Shown here: positions 13,801 to 27,300 of the stretch, piece after piece | Layout: each line of letters starts with the position of its first letter | Position numbering within the stretch: the stretch's first letter is position 1 | Assembly: GCA_026261815.1 (NCBI GenBank) | Contig: JAMPIT010000435.1 | Location: 770,501 to 834,500 of the forward strand | From: Monarcha castaneiventris obscurior | Taxonomy: Eukaryota; Chordata; Aves; Passeriformes; Monarchidae | Direction: 5' to 3' | Length of the DNA stretch: 64,000 bases | Position numbers and translations under genes: made by a program | The notes under the pieces: generated by a model | Databases searched by the model: none | What the model was told of the DNA's origin: nothing | Seen by the model: the letters and a program-made list of their open reading frames with translations, nothing else

Positions 13801-15940
13801 AATAGCTGTTTGGACCCAAGCTTTTACGTCTACCGATATGTTAGTTGACTAAATGTTAATATTTGGAAAATCTGTGTGCATACGAGATGAGTTGTCCTTC
13901 TTAATACCACAGGGTGTAAACTTTCAATGATTATTTAAAGACAGCAACGTGTGTCACTCTTGCCCAGCTCAGAAGAACGAACAAAATGTGTGTCCTAGCT
14001 TAGGAAAGTGAGTAAATGTCCATATCCTTAAAGGTGAGGGAACTAAGACGAAGTGAGCCAAACCTTTGCTGAGGTATGTTGTCTGAACAGGTTACTCAAT
14101 CCAGCAGTAAGAGTTCATGAAGGTACCTGTCAGTAAATTCAATAGATGGGATTTATGTTTGTGTTTCTATTATGAGCTGATGCACAAACTATTTTCTCCA
14201 TGCGAGAGATGAATGCAGCTTGGGACTAGTCCTAATTTAATATCTTAAATTCGGTGCACAATGTAAGGTCCTGATGTTCTCAAAGTTACAGCATAATTTC
14301 TTGTAGAATTTTATGTAACATTTGGATCCATTTTAAGGACAGGTGGGAGACCTCCAGTTTATATTTGAGTGATGGAAGACTTAGATGAAAGAGTGGTGAC
14401 CAACTGAAAGGTTGTTCATGTGTTTGCTGGTTTAACTTCTGAGGCCTGTAGTAACATCCTTGAGATTCTTGTAACTTGTCATGTTTTCCAATATTAATGA
14501 AAGAAGATGGTAATAGGAAATACTTTAAAAATGCAGTTGTTTTCTTAGTTCAAAAATTAAGGCAGTGCCCTGTGCTATACTTCACTATTGTCCTCAGTCT
14601 TTGGACTTACAGCTCATAAAAAAGTCCCAGTGAGAAAAAAATGTGTTAAAACCAGTGACAGAAAACTAGAAATTTGTATCTGCATGTGTCCTGGAATTTC
14701 TTGTCTGAAAAGGCAGTCTTCTAATTACCTGCACTGATGGTATAATGGTGGGTAGGTGAGTATTATGGTTGGTGATACCAGAACCAGCAGACAAAAGAAA
14801 GTAGAAACATGTTGAATTAGAAGACACTGGAATGTGGTGTTATGCTAAAAAGAAAAAAGTTTATTTCATGAGGCATCTATAATATTCAGCTGGTTTATGG
14901 CTCATGCTTCATTTACTGACTTGATATCCTTGATATAATGTAAAAAGGATTCCAGAAGTAAAATTGAGAATTGTTTGGCTCAGAGAGTTTGTAAGCTTGG
15001 TTTTCTGAGTTCTTTTATTCCCTTTGAGAACACAACGCTCTTTTCTTATTGGCAAGTTTCAAGAGATGGATTTATAAGTGCTATTTGTTACTATCTACAG
15101 AGATCCAAGGTCTTTTAGGAGTCCTTCCAGTTTTTTTGTGGATCGTGTGAAACAGAGTATTGGGGACAATTTTGCAGCCTGGAGTTCTTGTCTGTACCAT
15201 GTTTTACCCATTACAGCAATGCCTAGGCAGAACCACCACTAGGACCTAAGTTTTTGTACCTGTTCTCACAAATCAGCAAGCACTCCACTACTTGTGCAGC
15301 CTCACCTCTGTAATGACATCTGAGCTTTGTGGAAATGCCAGTAGATGTTCCACCCACACATCAAATATCTCTTGGTGTTGAAGTTGGGTCCTGAGACACT
15401 GAAGTCAGGTCCTGAGGAACTGAACACAGTTACCCATGATTTTTTGCAATTATTACCTGAAAAGACCTTTTCTGAATCTTCTTCAAGGAGAATTTAAAGA
15501 GAGAATTTCGTGTGAAAGGGAAAAAAAGACTGTTAGTGAGTATGTAATGTTATATAAAAGCACTGTTTTTTCAGGTCACTGCTGTTACTTCCCCATTTGC
15601 TTTTCCTTTAGTATGTTCAGGTCAAATTTTCATGAGATGTACAAGATTTCAAAAGCTGGTTGTGAGTATGATTTTTCCCTGTTTAGGATTAGAATGCTCA
15701 GATGCACTGGCACAGCCATGTAGCTGTGATGAATGAGAAATAATATTAACCTGTTTCACTTGTCATTTCTTTCCTATATTTTTGCATCGCTAAAATATGC
15801 TTTTATGGGAAAAGCCAGTGCTGAAAGGTAGAAAACTGATCTGAGAGATCGGTACAGTACATTTTGTTTGGTCAGCAATGGATTAGCTTAACAAAAGGAT
15901 TCCTGACAGATATTTGCCTAACATTGTCTTAAAAACCCCC
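10835..15940. other. Intronic sequence, no supported feature
   Basis: Presumed NELL1 intron. Poly-A runs of 9-13 occur near 11717, 12778 and 13336. A short imperfect tandem repeat around GTCCTGAG occurs at 15377-15421. None of the frames looks protein-coding. Confidence 0.55.
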
Positions 15941-15944
15941 TAGA

Positions 15945-16050
15945 GATGGAAACTGCAGCTTCCACATGGAAAGGTATTCCAATGCTTTGGTACTTTTACC
16001 ACGAGAAGACCTTTTGTAATACCTAATCTCTGCTGCAGTCTCAATCCTAA
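15945..16050 (-). mobile_element. Very old CR1-like remnant
   Basis: The run AGAGATGGAAACTGCAGCTT, then TTCCAATGCTTTGGTAC, then TAATACCTAATCTCTG follows the order of the CR1 3' region read in reverse: damaged summary of the 'one-line' CR1 text with the TTCCAATG and TAATACCTAATCT landmarks. Divergence is high, and the call rests on these landmarks only. Confidence 0.4.
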
Positions 16051-16539
16051 TTTAATAGGATAGTGCACAAAGGGAAAAAAAGTGTGTTCTAGAGAGTCAC
16101 TGTTATATCTGAAGGTCTAATGAGTCACTATCATATTGTTGCAAAATTAGGCAAGCTCCATTGTGAAAGAAGTACAAAACATGATAGATTTTTTGCTTCC
16201 CTCTGCATTGCAACGCATCTCTTAAAGCATTTCCTTCAGATCTGGACAGATTTGGAATTGCTGGAAAAAGTCCAAGGAATAAGCAGATGTTGAGCTAACA
16301 TAATCTTCATTCACAGAGCTGGTGGTGTTAGGCTATTTAGGAGGAGGACACACCATAACAATCTTCAAATGCATAAAAGGCTGCTGCAAGGCATCATGAA
16401 GCAGTGCTTTTAACCTTTGTGTAATACGTGTTGTTTTTTTGGTTTTGTCTTGTTAGCTATTTTCTGGAAGAGCAACTGATTTATCAATTTCATTTGTGCT
16501 CCCACCCAGTATCAGTGCAGTTTATTCTTTCTGTGTAGG

Positions 16540-16770
16540 TGTATAACCTTGCCCTTTTCAAATTGCATTCTATTTTCAAAGAATCGTGTCTCCAATTTGT
16601 CAAGACACCTTCAAATTCTTATGTCCACCAACATTTTTGTAGTTCCTGCCAGGTTAGCTCTATTAGCAGATGTTGTCTGTATACTCTTTCTTTTATCATC
16701 CAGGTAAAAGCACTGAATAATGTCAGAGTCAGGACAAACCCTGTGGAAATGGTGCTTAATAATACTAAGT
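16540..16770 (-). mobile_element. Ancient CR1/L3-type LINE fragment
   Basis: On the + strand it contains GTCTCCAATTTGTCAAGACA, then CTTCAAATTCTTATGTCC, then TTATCATCCAGGTAAA and GTCAGGACAAACCCTGTGGA. In the same order these resemble the 3' part of ancient amniote CR1/L3 elements in reverse orientation (TCTCCAATTTGTCAAGAT, ATTATCCAAGTCATTAATG, AGGACAGACCCCTG). Many indels and substitutions mark it as much older than the CR1 pieces near 53 and 61 kb. Confidence 0.6.
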
Positions 16771-16779
16771 TGGATTAGT

Positions 16780-19700
16780 AGAACAAAACGTGCTTCACAC
16801 ACAGCCCAGAAATTCTTTTAGAACACAATGAATGTCATAAAATTATCTTTAGATTCTTAGTTGATCTGTTAGTGTCTTGAAATAACTCTGGGGTTATCAC
16901 TGACAAATGAAAAAGGAAAAGGGCTAAAAGCTCCCTCATCCCACAATGAACAAAATAACTACTGCACTAGGGCTTCCCAATACTGTTCATTCTCAGCCCA
17001 AAGTATGCTTTGTATTGACTATCCACGGCTGTGTCAATGCTCCTGCTGATCACTACATCCTTTGGGTGTTAGGAAGGACGATGCTCTGCTGATGGAACCA
17101 AGTCATTGCTTCAGTGCCTGACTCCTGTGTCCCAGTTTAGCCAGAGAAGCAGCCTCAGTTCAGCTTTTAGTCTTGTGAGTAGTCCCATTGAGTTAGCTGG
17201 AAGTACTGAGGTGCTTCACGTTGAAAACATGAAGTGCTTCACCAGTCTGTACCTTTGCACTTTGTGACAGTTGAACACTTTGAAACTATTTCAATTGAAT
17301 GAAGATATTATCATCAAAATTTTGAGCTTTGTGGGATCATGACTTCCTGAGCTTCTGCCATTAGAAAACTCCTTTGTACATGAAACTCTAAATAGCTTGC
17401 AACTCCTACTGGCTGCTGTAGCTCTTACTGTAAAACCTCCTTTAATAGTGATGCAGAGAAAACTGGGGCCATTTTCATTCTGTGAAGAAACTTAATTTAC
17501 TTCCCTTGTGCTCTTTCAGTCGTTGTTGAACTATGTTGTATTTGTCACCAGAATTTTAACATTTTAGATCAAACAAGTTCACACCTGGGAGCAGTTTGGA
17601 ATGTAAGATATTGTGTCAAAAAGGAATTAAAGCAAATTGATTGCAGGTATTGGTGAAGATGGTTAAAGATCCTTTTGCATATTGAAGCCTGACTGGTCTG
17701 GGCTGTTGGTCATGGCTGTCAATCTTGGAGAAAATCCTTATGGCAGTTGGTTTCCATTTGGTGCTTCTCATCACTACATTATTAAAGTCATGTTAATAAA
17801 AAACTTTTACATCTTCTATACAAGCAAGTGCTTTTTCTTGTGGATGCCAGACACGTTTAATAATGTGTGAGACAGTACACTTGCAACTTAAACAGAAGTT
17901 GGACTACGTATGAGAAAAATAATGTTTGTTCTGACTACATAAAAAGCAGTTCATATAAATATGTTTTTTCAGTCTTCACCATCTTGTGTGGCTTAAGCTT
18001 TTTCCATTTATAAATTAAATGATGACTGCTTGATTCAAGAATTGCATACTATAATACGGTTGAAAGACAATATTTAATTGTAGGTTTTTGACACTAGTAA
18101 GAGAATCAGTAAACACATTAGTTGAATATATTAATCTTTTTTCATCTATGGTACCCATCAATAGCAAGTGTCTAATAGAATGTAAAACTGATTTTTAAAT
18201 GAAGTCGAAGGCCAAGGGAAGAAAAAAGGCTAAGAAATATTTTAACCATTTTAAGTAAAAGCTATTCCTGAGTGCATGGTAGGCAAATTACTGTTTTGCC
18301 TTTTCAAAACAAACCAGCAATAGCTTCATCTAAAAGGAGGTGGAAGGTGGGGATTGCTAGTAATGTTTCATCTCTTGGGTCCCCACTTGTCTTTGTTACG
18401 AAGGGCGTAAGTCTGCATGGTGATTCCAGGCAAAGTTTTAAAGTTTAGGGGGAAGAAAAGAAGTTTAATAAAGTGTTAGCATGACAATAAGTGAGTCTGC
18501 TGGAAACACAAAAGTTGAATGTCAGTTGGTGACATTCATAAATTGCAAGTTAAAAGCACTGGAAGCTTTTTTGATATCAGAAAAAGAAAGTAATTGGTGT
18601 CTGCCATTGTCAGCAGTATTACTTATCTTCACTATTTTCCCTTTTGTTGGTTGAGATGATCTGTGTAATTTTTTTCTCCCATAGCCTTGAGAATGGAGAA
18701 TAGATGGAAAGCCAGAAAAGCAAGGGGAAGGGAAGCTTTCTTAGAGTGATGTGTTTCAACCCTCTCCCCTCCTCCCCTGTCACTGGTGGTGTATTTCAAT
18801 ACAATAATGTAAGTCTTCTAAAAATGGTAGTTGAGATAGGCTGCACTCAAACATAATGCATTATATAAAATTATTTTTCAGAATAACATGAGTTTAGAAT
18901 TGCTTTTTTCTCAAAAGTTGATTTAATCACTATGTGCAGTCTTCTGTAGAAAAGAGCTGAGCTAAGGCGAGTGCACTATTGGTCAATTTGACATCAAAAG
19001 CTCTCATTCCATTGTTTATTTTTTCAAAGCCTAAAAATGTTCTTACATGCACAGAGATCTATAGTTGATATTTCCCTTTTTCTTTTCTTTCCTCTGTCCC
19101 TTGGTAATTAGATTGCATTAGGCTATTTCTGGGTATAAAATTTCTAAATTGCAGAAAGAAGTCTAGCTTATATTTTTCAATTTAAGCTACATTTGCAGCT
19201 AGGAAGGAAGGAACATGCTCACTCCTCACTGTTTTATTAGGGAGTGCAAGGCTCAGTGTCTTGGCTGGAAGAGCGGCTTGACCATTTCATTGTGGCCTAT
19301 TTTTACTCTGCTTTTGACACTGAAATGACATTCAGTATTACTGACTTCTTTACAAAAAACATTGGGTTGTCCCTCAATTGTGCTGTTCTAAATGAAGTTA
19401 GATATAGAAGTGGAGAGTGACTGGTGTAAGTTTAAAGCATGCATTTTGCTGTGTTATATTTAGAGCTGGGTTTAATATAGATGTTTTTGGGTAAAGAAAT
19501 AGTGTTAATGGAGGCCTGATTCTGGAGTTCAGTGACTCTACAGTCACTGGAGCTACTTACCTCGTTTAAAAATTACTTTTCTGTGGCACCCTTGCAAAAT
19601 GATTGTTTCTCAAGGGAAGGCGTGCTGTTTCTCAGGAGAGCACTGTACTCCAGGTGCTGCTGTGGTTGCCATGGCAGTTTGCTAGCAAGCAACCTTTTAA

Positions 19701-22060
19701 ATATGTTACTACTGGCAAAGAAATGGTGTCTTTTTGATCTTTTTGTCGGATGCTCATTTTGTAGAATGTTCTACAGAGAATGGTTTGATTTTTGGGATAA
19801 AATGTCTGTTTCTGTCCTCTGAAATGTCATTACTTTTGAATAAATAAATTTTTGAGCTAGTGTAACTTTTTTTTTTTTATAAAAAATATATAAAGTAAAC
19901 CTCCTATCTTCTTTACCCTCCTTTTAGAAGCTTTGATACGCAAGTGTGATTGAGCCTAGCTGGCTTTGATTACATAATCTTATTCAGAAATGGATTTCAA
20001 AAATGTGCTTTGCTTGTTGAGAATACCTGCTTTAATTCTGTTTGGAATCTGTCCTTTTTTCCTTGTCAGGTTCTGGGATGGAAAGCAAAACAGCCTGTGT
20101 CCCTGAGTGCTTGTGTGGAGAGAGGGTGGGTAGGAGGACAAGTGAGCTACTTATTGTTTAGTAACTGTTTCTGTTGCCTTTTTTTTTCTTTATATCTTAT
20201 GAGCAGCCCAAAGAGAGTTGAGGGTTTGTTTGTTTTGTTTTGTTTTGTTTTGTTTTAAAAGAGTTTTCTTCAGACAAGAGTGTTGGGTAGTGCTGTGTCT
20301 TAATAAGCAAAGGAAAAGATGTGAGGATGTCTTTTGACAATGAAGATATTGGTATTCTTCACACCTAGGCATCCAAGATAATGGAATACACATGAAAGGA
20401 CTTAAGGCTAAACTGTATCTTTTGGCACTTGTCTGAACAAGAAGCGCTGCTTAAACTGAATAGCTCAGGATTATCACAAGAGGTGCCATGGCCCAGGAAC
20501 CTCTCTCCCCCTGAGACCTTGTTCCCGTGTTGCAGGGTTTTGCAAGCAGCAGGGAAGTGGTGACACACTTGCAGCAAATTGTGAGGGTTGTGCTGGCTCC
20601 TGTGGAAGGCAGAGAAGCCATTGCCTCTGCACATCCTCCACGTTTCTAGTCCACCTGCTCTGGGTGGGAAGTGTTGGCATCTGTTGCATGAGAGGATTTA
20701 TTGTGACATATAGCATAAGGAAAAGTCACAGTCAAGCCCTTAAGCAAGGTTTGCTTTAGCTACTCACAGTTTTTTTTTTTTATGAAGGCTGTAGTGAAAC
20801 TTATTCAGAAGGTTATTCTAATGCTGTTCTGCAGTATGAAAATAAAGGTGTAATTTAAAACAAATGACTTGCCAGACACTGAACACCTAGTGAGGTTGTG
20901 CTAGTCCCCAGTGCAGAGGGTCATCAAATCAAATATTGTGGCTGAATTTTTGAAGTGCTTGGCTAATTTTATGACCAATAGTAGCATTTGTAGTTATGAA
21001 AGGTAAGATAAAGATCATCAACTCTCATGCTTCAAGGCATAAGGTAATCACCGCAGCGTTACTGGAGGGATATTTCCCTGCTGAGCAGCATTACACAGTT
21101 GGTTATGTACATTATGAGGTGTGTTCTTTCCTTTGATATAAACCATTAGCCAAAAAGGTGACACTTGATGGCTGAACAGGTTACTGAGACAAACCTTATA
21201 TCAGCTGCCAAGGGGATATGTTTCTGTGTGAAAGGGTTCTGTTACATCACATTATCCAAGCTGTTGCTTGCAGGAATGTGTATCACTAAAAATCATACAG
21301 TGGGTTCCCATTTTGTGCTCAGTAACTCTCGAGCTGCTGTGAGAGGCTTATTGTTACCGCATGTGTGAAGGATTGTTTGTGGTTTGCTTAGTTGGTGCTC
21401 TCTCCTGCCTTGCTCCTGCTTGGAGGCAGCTTCACACATGGTCTGCAGGTGTGCACTTCAGCTTCAGTGTTGGCAATAGACACCTTGAGATCAAGGCTTG
21501 AGAGTCAAAGCTGGATTCTGACTGTGCAGTCAGTGATGGGGCTGTCAGGCACTGCTGAGTCCTGTCCAAGGCATTCTCTGCCCTGGTGGGTTGCACCCAG
21601 CTTCCACATGGCCACTGGATTCCTTTGCATGCTGTCCGTATTTAGAGCTAGCCATGAGAAGAAGCTAAGCATATCAAGGTTATGTGTAATGTCAAATATA
21701 CTTAAATATATTCTCAGTTTTTGCTTAACTAGCCTGGAAGAATCAAGGTTTCCTTGCTTCTTGTTATGAAAGTTATTTTTCCATTGTTGTAATCCCCTTA
21801 GAAACCCTTTTCTGGGCATACTTAGTGTTTTGCTATGAAAATAGATGATCAGGAATCACCACACTGTTTCATATTAGATCCTAGTAGTCCTCAGAGTTGA
21901 ATGATAATGTCTGATATTCCCAGAAATTCATTAGACCTTTTTACAGCTGGTAAATGACAAATAGGTACCTCTTAATCATTCTGTCCACCAGCTTTCTTCT
22001 CCTTCATTTCTTAAATCTGATGAACCTCCAGTTTAAAGCAGAAATCCTCATTACTTTGTC
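16780..22060. other. Intronic sequence, no supported gene
   Basis: AT-rich intron. The only clear structure is a GTTTT microsatellite near 20227-20258, listed separately. Open frames of 90-125 codons at 19532-19822 and 21392-21769 show no recognisable domain and overlap frames on the other strand. Confidence 0.55.
20227..20258. repeat. (GTTTT)n microsatellite
   Basis: About five consecutive GTTTT units follow two GTTT units. It is a simple repeat with no other signal around it. Confidence 0.9.
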
Positions 22061-22069
22061 TTGTCATGA

Positions 22070-22750
22070 TATACTTTTTGCTTTTAAACTTCATCCCATT
22101 CAGTTTTCCAGCTCACAAGGTCATCTCATTCTCTCTGTGTGATGATCATGTCCTCTTCCATGCTCATAATTGTATCATCTTTACATTTCATAATCCAGTC
22201 CTTGGATCAAGGTTGCTAATGAATGTATTAAGCAGGATCCATCCCAGGACTAGTTCCTAAGAAATACTTAGTGATATTTCTCCATCTTCAGAACTGCTTT
22301 TTTTTTCCACTACGGGCTCTTGTAGTGCCTCCCCTAGACAGGTTTCTCTAGATATTATGATGTATTCTTATATTGCTCCTCATTGTCTGCCTTTTAAATA
22401 AAGATTTTTTAGAGAACACTGCCAGATGCTTAATTCAAACATAGATGTATTAGTTGCACTATATTGCCCTTGTCTAAGTAGTCATCTGTCTTACTAAGAA
22501 ACTCATCATGTCTCTCAGGTGATCTGTTAGTAATGAGAATATATTTCTTTTTATGCTGCTTCAAGCCTACCTCCATGCCCTCGATTACTGCCTCTTCCAA
22601 AATCTGCTGTAATCAGTGTCAAAATCGCATGAATATGTGTTTATCCCTTCTTCTTTCTTGGAGTGCGTTTATATTTAGTATTCCCCGGTGTTACTTTTGC
22701 TTTAGCACTGATGATCAGGGATGCCCAAAGAACAAAGTTTTTGAGTAAAG
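22070..22750 (-). mobile_element. Ancient CR1/L3-type LINE fragment, long
   Basis: The + strand carries AAACTTCATCCCATTCAGTT, then CCAGCTCACAAGGTCATCT, then CATTCTCTCTGTGTGATGAT, then AAGCAGGATCCATCCCAGGA, then TGTCTGCCTTTTAAATAAAG. These landmarks follow the order of ancient amniote CR1/L3-type elements read in reverse. The later part, to about 22750, is weaker but still reads like the same element's decayed ORF2/3' region. Similar texture may continue to about 23300, which I cannot confirm. Confidence 0.6.
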
Positions 22751-22759
22751 GTTTATGAA

Positions 22760-25700
22760 ACTAACTGGTATATTGGGAAAACTCCAGTTCCCATTAGTTT
22801 ATAAATTGCATTAGAAAACTTGCCAGTGAATTTATATTTTATATTCTGTCTCTTTCAGTATGCTGTAAATGTTCCTGTCCTTGTGGCATTATTCTTATGA
22901 GAAAATGGAATATATGTCCGGGTTTGGGAGTACACAGTTAACTTTCATTGAGTCTGTATGAGAATAAGAGTCCTTAACTAGTTCTTCTCTGTATTTTAAT
23001 CCTTCTTTTCTGCTTAGGTGAAATGACCCTTTCACTGTTCAGTCTGTTTTCCTTTGAAAGATTGAGCTGAGGTACTGTTTTTACTGTGTGGCTAATTTAG
23101 CACTCACACCTTACCTTGTTAATCAATCTCTCATTTTCCATGCCTTGTAAGTTTTTTTGTTACTCCTGATATCTTCTTTGAATTGCTTCTTATCATAGCT
23201 GTTCTTTTTTAAATTTCATTCCAAATACTTTCAACCTTTTGTTAAAGTTACATCTTTATGTTCTTGAGCTCAATGCAGGCCTATCAGTTATGGTAACTTT
23301 TTTATGTACTCAGAGTTGACTCTGTTGAGTCCCAGACCTTCTTTGTAGACTTATTTTAATATATATTGTTATATATCAACTTGTCAAAAGATGAGTTGGT
23401 CACAATCATTAGGTTAATTTGTTAATTTAACCAGATATTTTGTAGGGTCATTGCTGCTTTTAAATTCTTCACCCTGCTATTGTCTCCAGTGAGGGTCAGC
23501 TGTGATTGGAGGTAAAGAACAAGCCTGAAGACTTCACCTCATGGATTAAAAAATTGCAAACTACTGTTAAAAAAATTACTATACAAAAAGATGAGGTTTT
23601 TAGTCTGTTCTTGTCTTTTGGTTTACTCCCAGTCAAATAGGGTGTGATGACAGGATTAATTACTCCAGGCTTCATATACATTATATAGCTTTCTGTTTTC
23701 TACTCTTTATTTCTGGAGATTGATGACTGTCTGATGTTGTAACTTTTAATAAGGCATTTTATCTGATTTAGAACTGTCTTCATTTTAGTTTCAGATTTAT
23801 ACCTGTAGTTAATCAAGTTTTATTGCACCTTAATTAACTTTAAAATAATTTTTAGCAAAGAGATTACGAGTTTTTAAATTTTGGACATGCAGAAGAACCT
23901 CTTTGGTTGAACCACCTGTAGTTTTAAAGGGAAACATTACATGTATAGTGGGCATGCTTTTTAGTGCTGAAACACATAAAAAATTAGGTAAGTGAGGAGA
24001 AATGATATACAGACCGATTTGATGTGCTGCTAAAGCAGAAAAAAATGTATAATGGAGTCTTTCTGTGTAATTGTTGTATCCACAATCAAATTATTTGACT
24101 TGTTACAATTCTGTTTTTTCTGTGGAAGGCCATGGCTAGCCAGGGTGTAACAACTCTGTGCCTGTGCTGCATAATTCTTTTTGTTTCCTGTTGTAAAACA
24201 TGCCAGACCCCACTGAAGTCACAGTTTGAAAATCAGTTATAAATTGCTGTCACACAAATAAAGCAAAAAGAAAAAACCCATTGGTTCTTATTAACCTTTT
24301 AAGTTAATTGCCTACCTAAGAGAGCTCATTCCCAGAACCAGGACAGGTGTTTCTCATGGCCAGGCCCAACACATACCGTTTCATTCAAGATACATCCTAC
24401 CTATACTTTTTAAAGTTTTCCTTATAAACTCTGATTTTTCTGACTGAGATTGTGGATCATACGAGCATATGTACGAAGGTTTTTGTGTGTAAGTTTCCCA
24501 CAGTTGTTCTGCATAAGTTGTGTTTTGAAGACTGAGTTAGTGACAAACTCTGCATCTTAAAACATATTCCAAAATGAAATACATAATAAAGTTCTAGAGA
24601 AATACCTGATCCTAGAAATTGTCCAAGTGCCCTACATTTGGCCTGCTCAAGGGAATTTAAACAGTTACAGTTTAGGCATTAGATTTAGAGAATGTCTTAT
24701 GTTTTTAAGCAATGCCCTTACTAAAAACTAGTAGATTGGACAAGAAAGAGAAGAATATAGGGGCAAGATTACCTGTGCAGGTAGGCTCAGGTTGAAGGGA
24801 AGAAAGGGATGATTCAATATTCATAAGAGCTTGTCTCTAAGAGAAAGTATTGTCAAATTTAGTAAAAACGCATTGATGTTGCAAGCAATGCAATGTGCAG
24901 GTTGGAGGGATCAGAGAGACTATAATGTTGGGTGAGTCTGTGGGCTCAAAAAAAAATCTGCTCTTGGGAGAGGAATAATAACTGAAAGGTCACCTGAATA
25001 ATGTGTGCTTCTAAAAGGCTGTAATTTGGTGTCATGAGAAAGCCAACCTCCCACTTCCAGTAGTGATGGTTATAAATTTTATTTTTAGAACTTGAATTAT
25101 GTTTGTTTACTTGTATAAAGCCTGTTGTGGCTCCACATATTTGCATAGGAATTAGTATCTCTGCAAAAGGTATCAGAAAAGGTGTCTCAAGTTCTTACAT
25201 TTAAAGTAATTCTATAGAAGCAGTAGTCAGTGTTTCAGCTTTTTATAGAGTCATTAAGATGTTACAAAAGATACAGAAGTGGGATGAAGAGTTGCAAATG
25301 CTTGGGGAGTGCTGTAAAGCAAACAAAAAAGTCCCAAGAGAGGAAATGCACCCCCTCAAACAGGAAGACCTTTTGGTACTGCCTCTATTTATACTTCACC
25401 AAACTCTGGTTTGGATGGTCTCCTGGTGGGAGAGATCCACGTTGTAAACCTGTCCATGTTGTCTTCTGTGTGTGGCACTTGTTCCCTTGCAAGGCTGAAA
25501 GGTGTTACTTCAGAAATATCACCCTCTTCAAAAAGTGTTTCATTCATATTAACTCAGCTCTAGTTTCTTAATTTGTTCTAAATTAATGAATATCCTATGG
25601 TGAGTCAAAACTGTATTTTTCTCATGTGACCTATTTATTTAAAATAAAAACAAGTCATCAATATCTGCTAAATACCTTCCAAAAACCCAAAAACCGATTT

Positions 25701-26600
25701 CTATTGCTGGATTTACTTGCTGTTTTTGATTTGTGAGCAGGTCAGGTTCAGTGAACTCTCTGTTCCTGAAAAGCTGCCTGTTCTGCATTCCCCATCTCCT
25801 GCTTTTCTTGTACCAAATTTGTCTGCTTTCATTCCTTAGGGAGAGACTCCCAAGTTGTGTCTCTAGTCCTTGGAAAGCTCTCTGAAATATTTAGGAGTCT
25901 GAAAATGACTGTCAATCTCATTGTTCCTGACAGTACAAACTGGGGATATCAGCTTGGTAGGGAATAAATAATTTTTCATTGTACCTGTATTTAGCTTCTG
26001 CCAGTATATTTTATATATATATATATATTTTAATGGGTACTTTTGGCATAACTAACAGGTAAGAAGAAATTAGTTTAGTATAATGATCTTTTTACACTTT
26101 CTTGCCACAGCTATGGTAGTACCACATGCTACAGTAGACTGTGAACTTTACAGCTGCTGAAAAAAAGCTATGGAAATATACAGGTGGAGAAATAAAAGAG
26201 GATATTGCTGCTCCCTGACCAGTGTCATATGTGTATAGTGGCATTTACTTAGGAAGATTAAGATCCAAGAGTTAAGCCTGTATTCTAGACACAAATGGCT
26301 ATCAGCTTTAGAACTTGAGACCTTGCCGGCTGTGAAGAGAGAAATTCCCCCATCTGTCTTTGCCACTGAGAAAATGCAATAATGGCAGTGAGCGAGTGCG
26401 AAGGACTGGACAATGCTGAATCTTTTAGTCTTGACCTCCCTCTTTTTCTATAAATGAACAGAATTTTTTCTTTCAGAGGCTGAGGGTGAAAATGGCAGCT
26501 GTGCTTAGGCAAATACAACTTACCAAAGGACTGGTCATTGCATGTGAAATAGTTTCACAGTGTAAAATCCATTTGTTGATGTGCTTTCAGAAGTTGTCAC
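22760..26600. other. Intronic sequence, no supported feature
   Basis: AT-rich intron. A short (TA)n run lies at about 26011-26030. No coding potential, CR1 landmark or LTR terminus was recognised. Confidence 0.5.
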
Positions 26601-26613
26601 TTCCTCTGAGACA

Positions 26614-27293
26614 TGTGCCGGTTTGGCCAAAATCTGGCAATATATCCTCTGAGAGAAAAACAGGTTATAATCACCCTTCCCTCCACCAGGTTCAGGGAAA
26701 AAAATTTTCCTCGAAGGAAAGTGAAAGAGATGAAAAATATTTATTTGAGAAACACACAGGCAGGAGAAGAATAATAGAATAATAATGCTAAATAATAAAA
26801 TCTCTCGCTGTGTAGAGGAACCTGGGAAGATTTCAGGGTCTGTCTGTAGGTGTAGTCCCTCCTTCTCGGAGCTGGCGTGGGGGTGCCCCCCGCTCAGTGG
26901 GGAATTCTCCTGATGTGTTCTGATGTTGTTGGAACAGTCCAGAAGAGAAGAATGGAAAAGCCAAAGTCCCAAGAAACCAAAATTCAGCTCTCTGTCTCGC
27001 ACCGGAGACAAAGGGAAAAAAAACCCCAAAAAGACTGGCTGAAGAAACAGGCAAGGGTGCTCCCTCCGTGCTCCTGCAGCCGGGGAAGGCAGAGGAGTCT
27101 CAGTCTCTCAATCTCTGTGTCCTTGGGAACTGCTTTGAAAAGTTCGTTTGGTTTTGGTTTTTTTTTCCTCCCCTTTCAAGCTCAGTTTAAAGGCACAGAT
27201 AAAGGCACAAAATTAATTTCTTGGCATAGAGCTGTGATAGGGGATACACTTCATAGAGTCACCCCAAGACAGTATCTCTTTGAGCTCTAGGGT
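26614..27293 (-). mobile_element. Probable LTR-like insert flanked by TGAGACA
   Basis: The insert begins TGTGCCGGTTTGGCC on the + strand. Identical 7-bp copies of TGAGACA lie directly outside it, at 26607-26613 and 27294-27300, as a target-site duplication would. Interior sequence is GC-richer than the flanks. On the minus strand AAATAAATA lies about 130 bp from the GGCACA end, consistent with a polyadenylation signal before U5, so minus is the likely sense. Against the call, the other end does not show the expected TG/CA terminus, and I cannot match it to a named family. The minus-strand frame at 26535-27029 (164 codons) runs across the boundary and is probably chance. Confidence 0.45.
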
Positions 27294-27300
27294 TGAGACA

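Noticed and set aside
26535..27029. 164-codon minus frame, the longest in the window
   Set aside because: It crosses the boundary of the putative LTR insert into flanking intron and has no recognisable domain.
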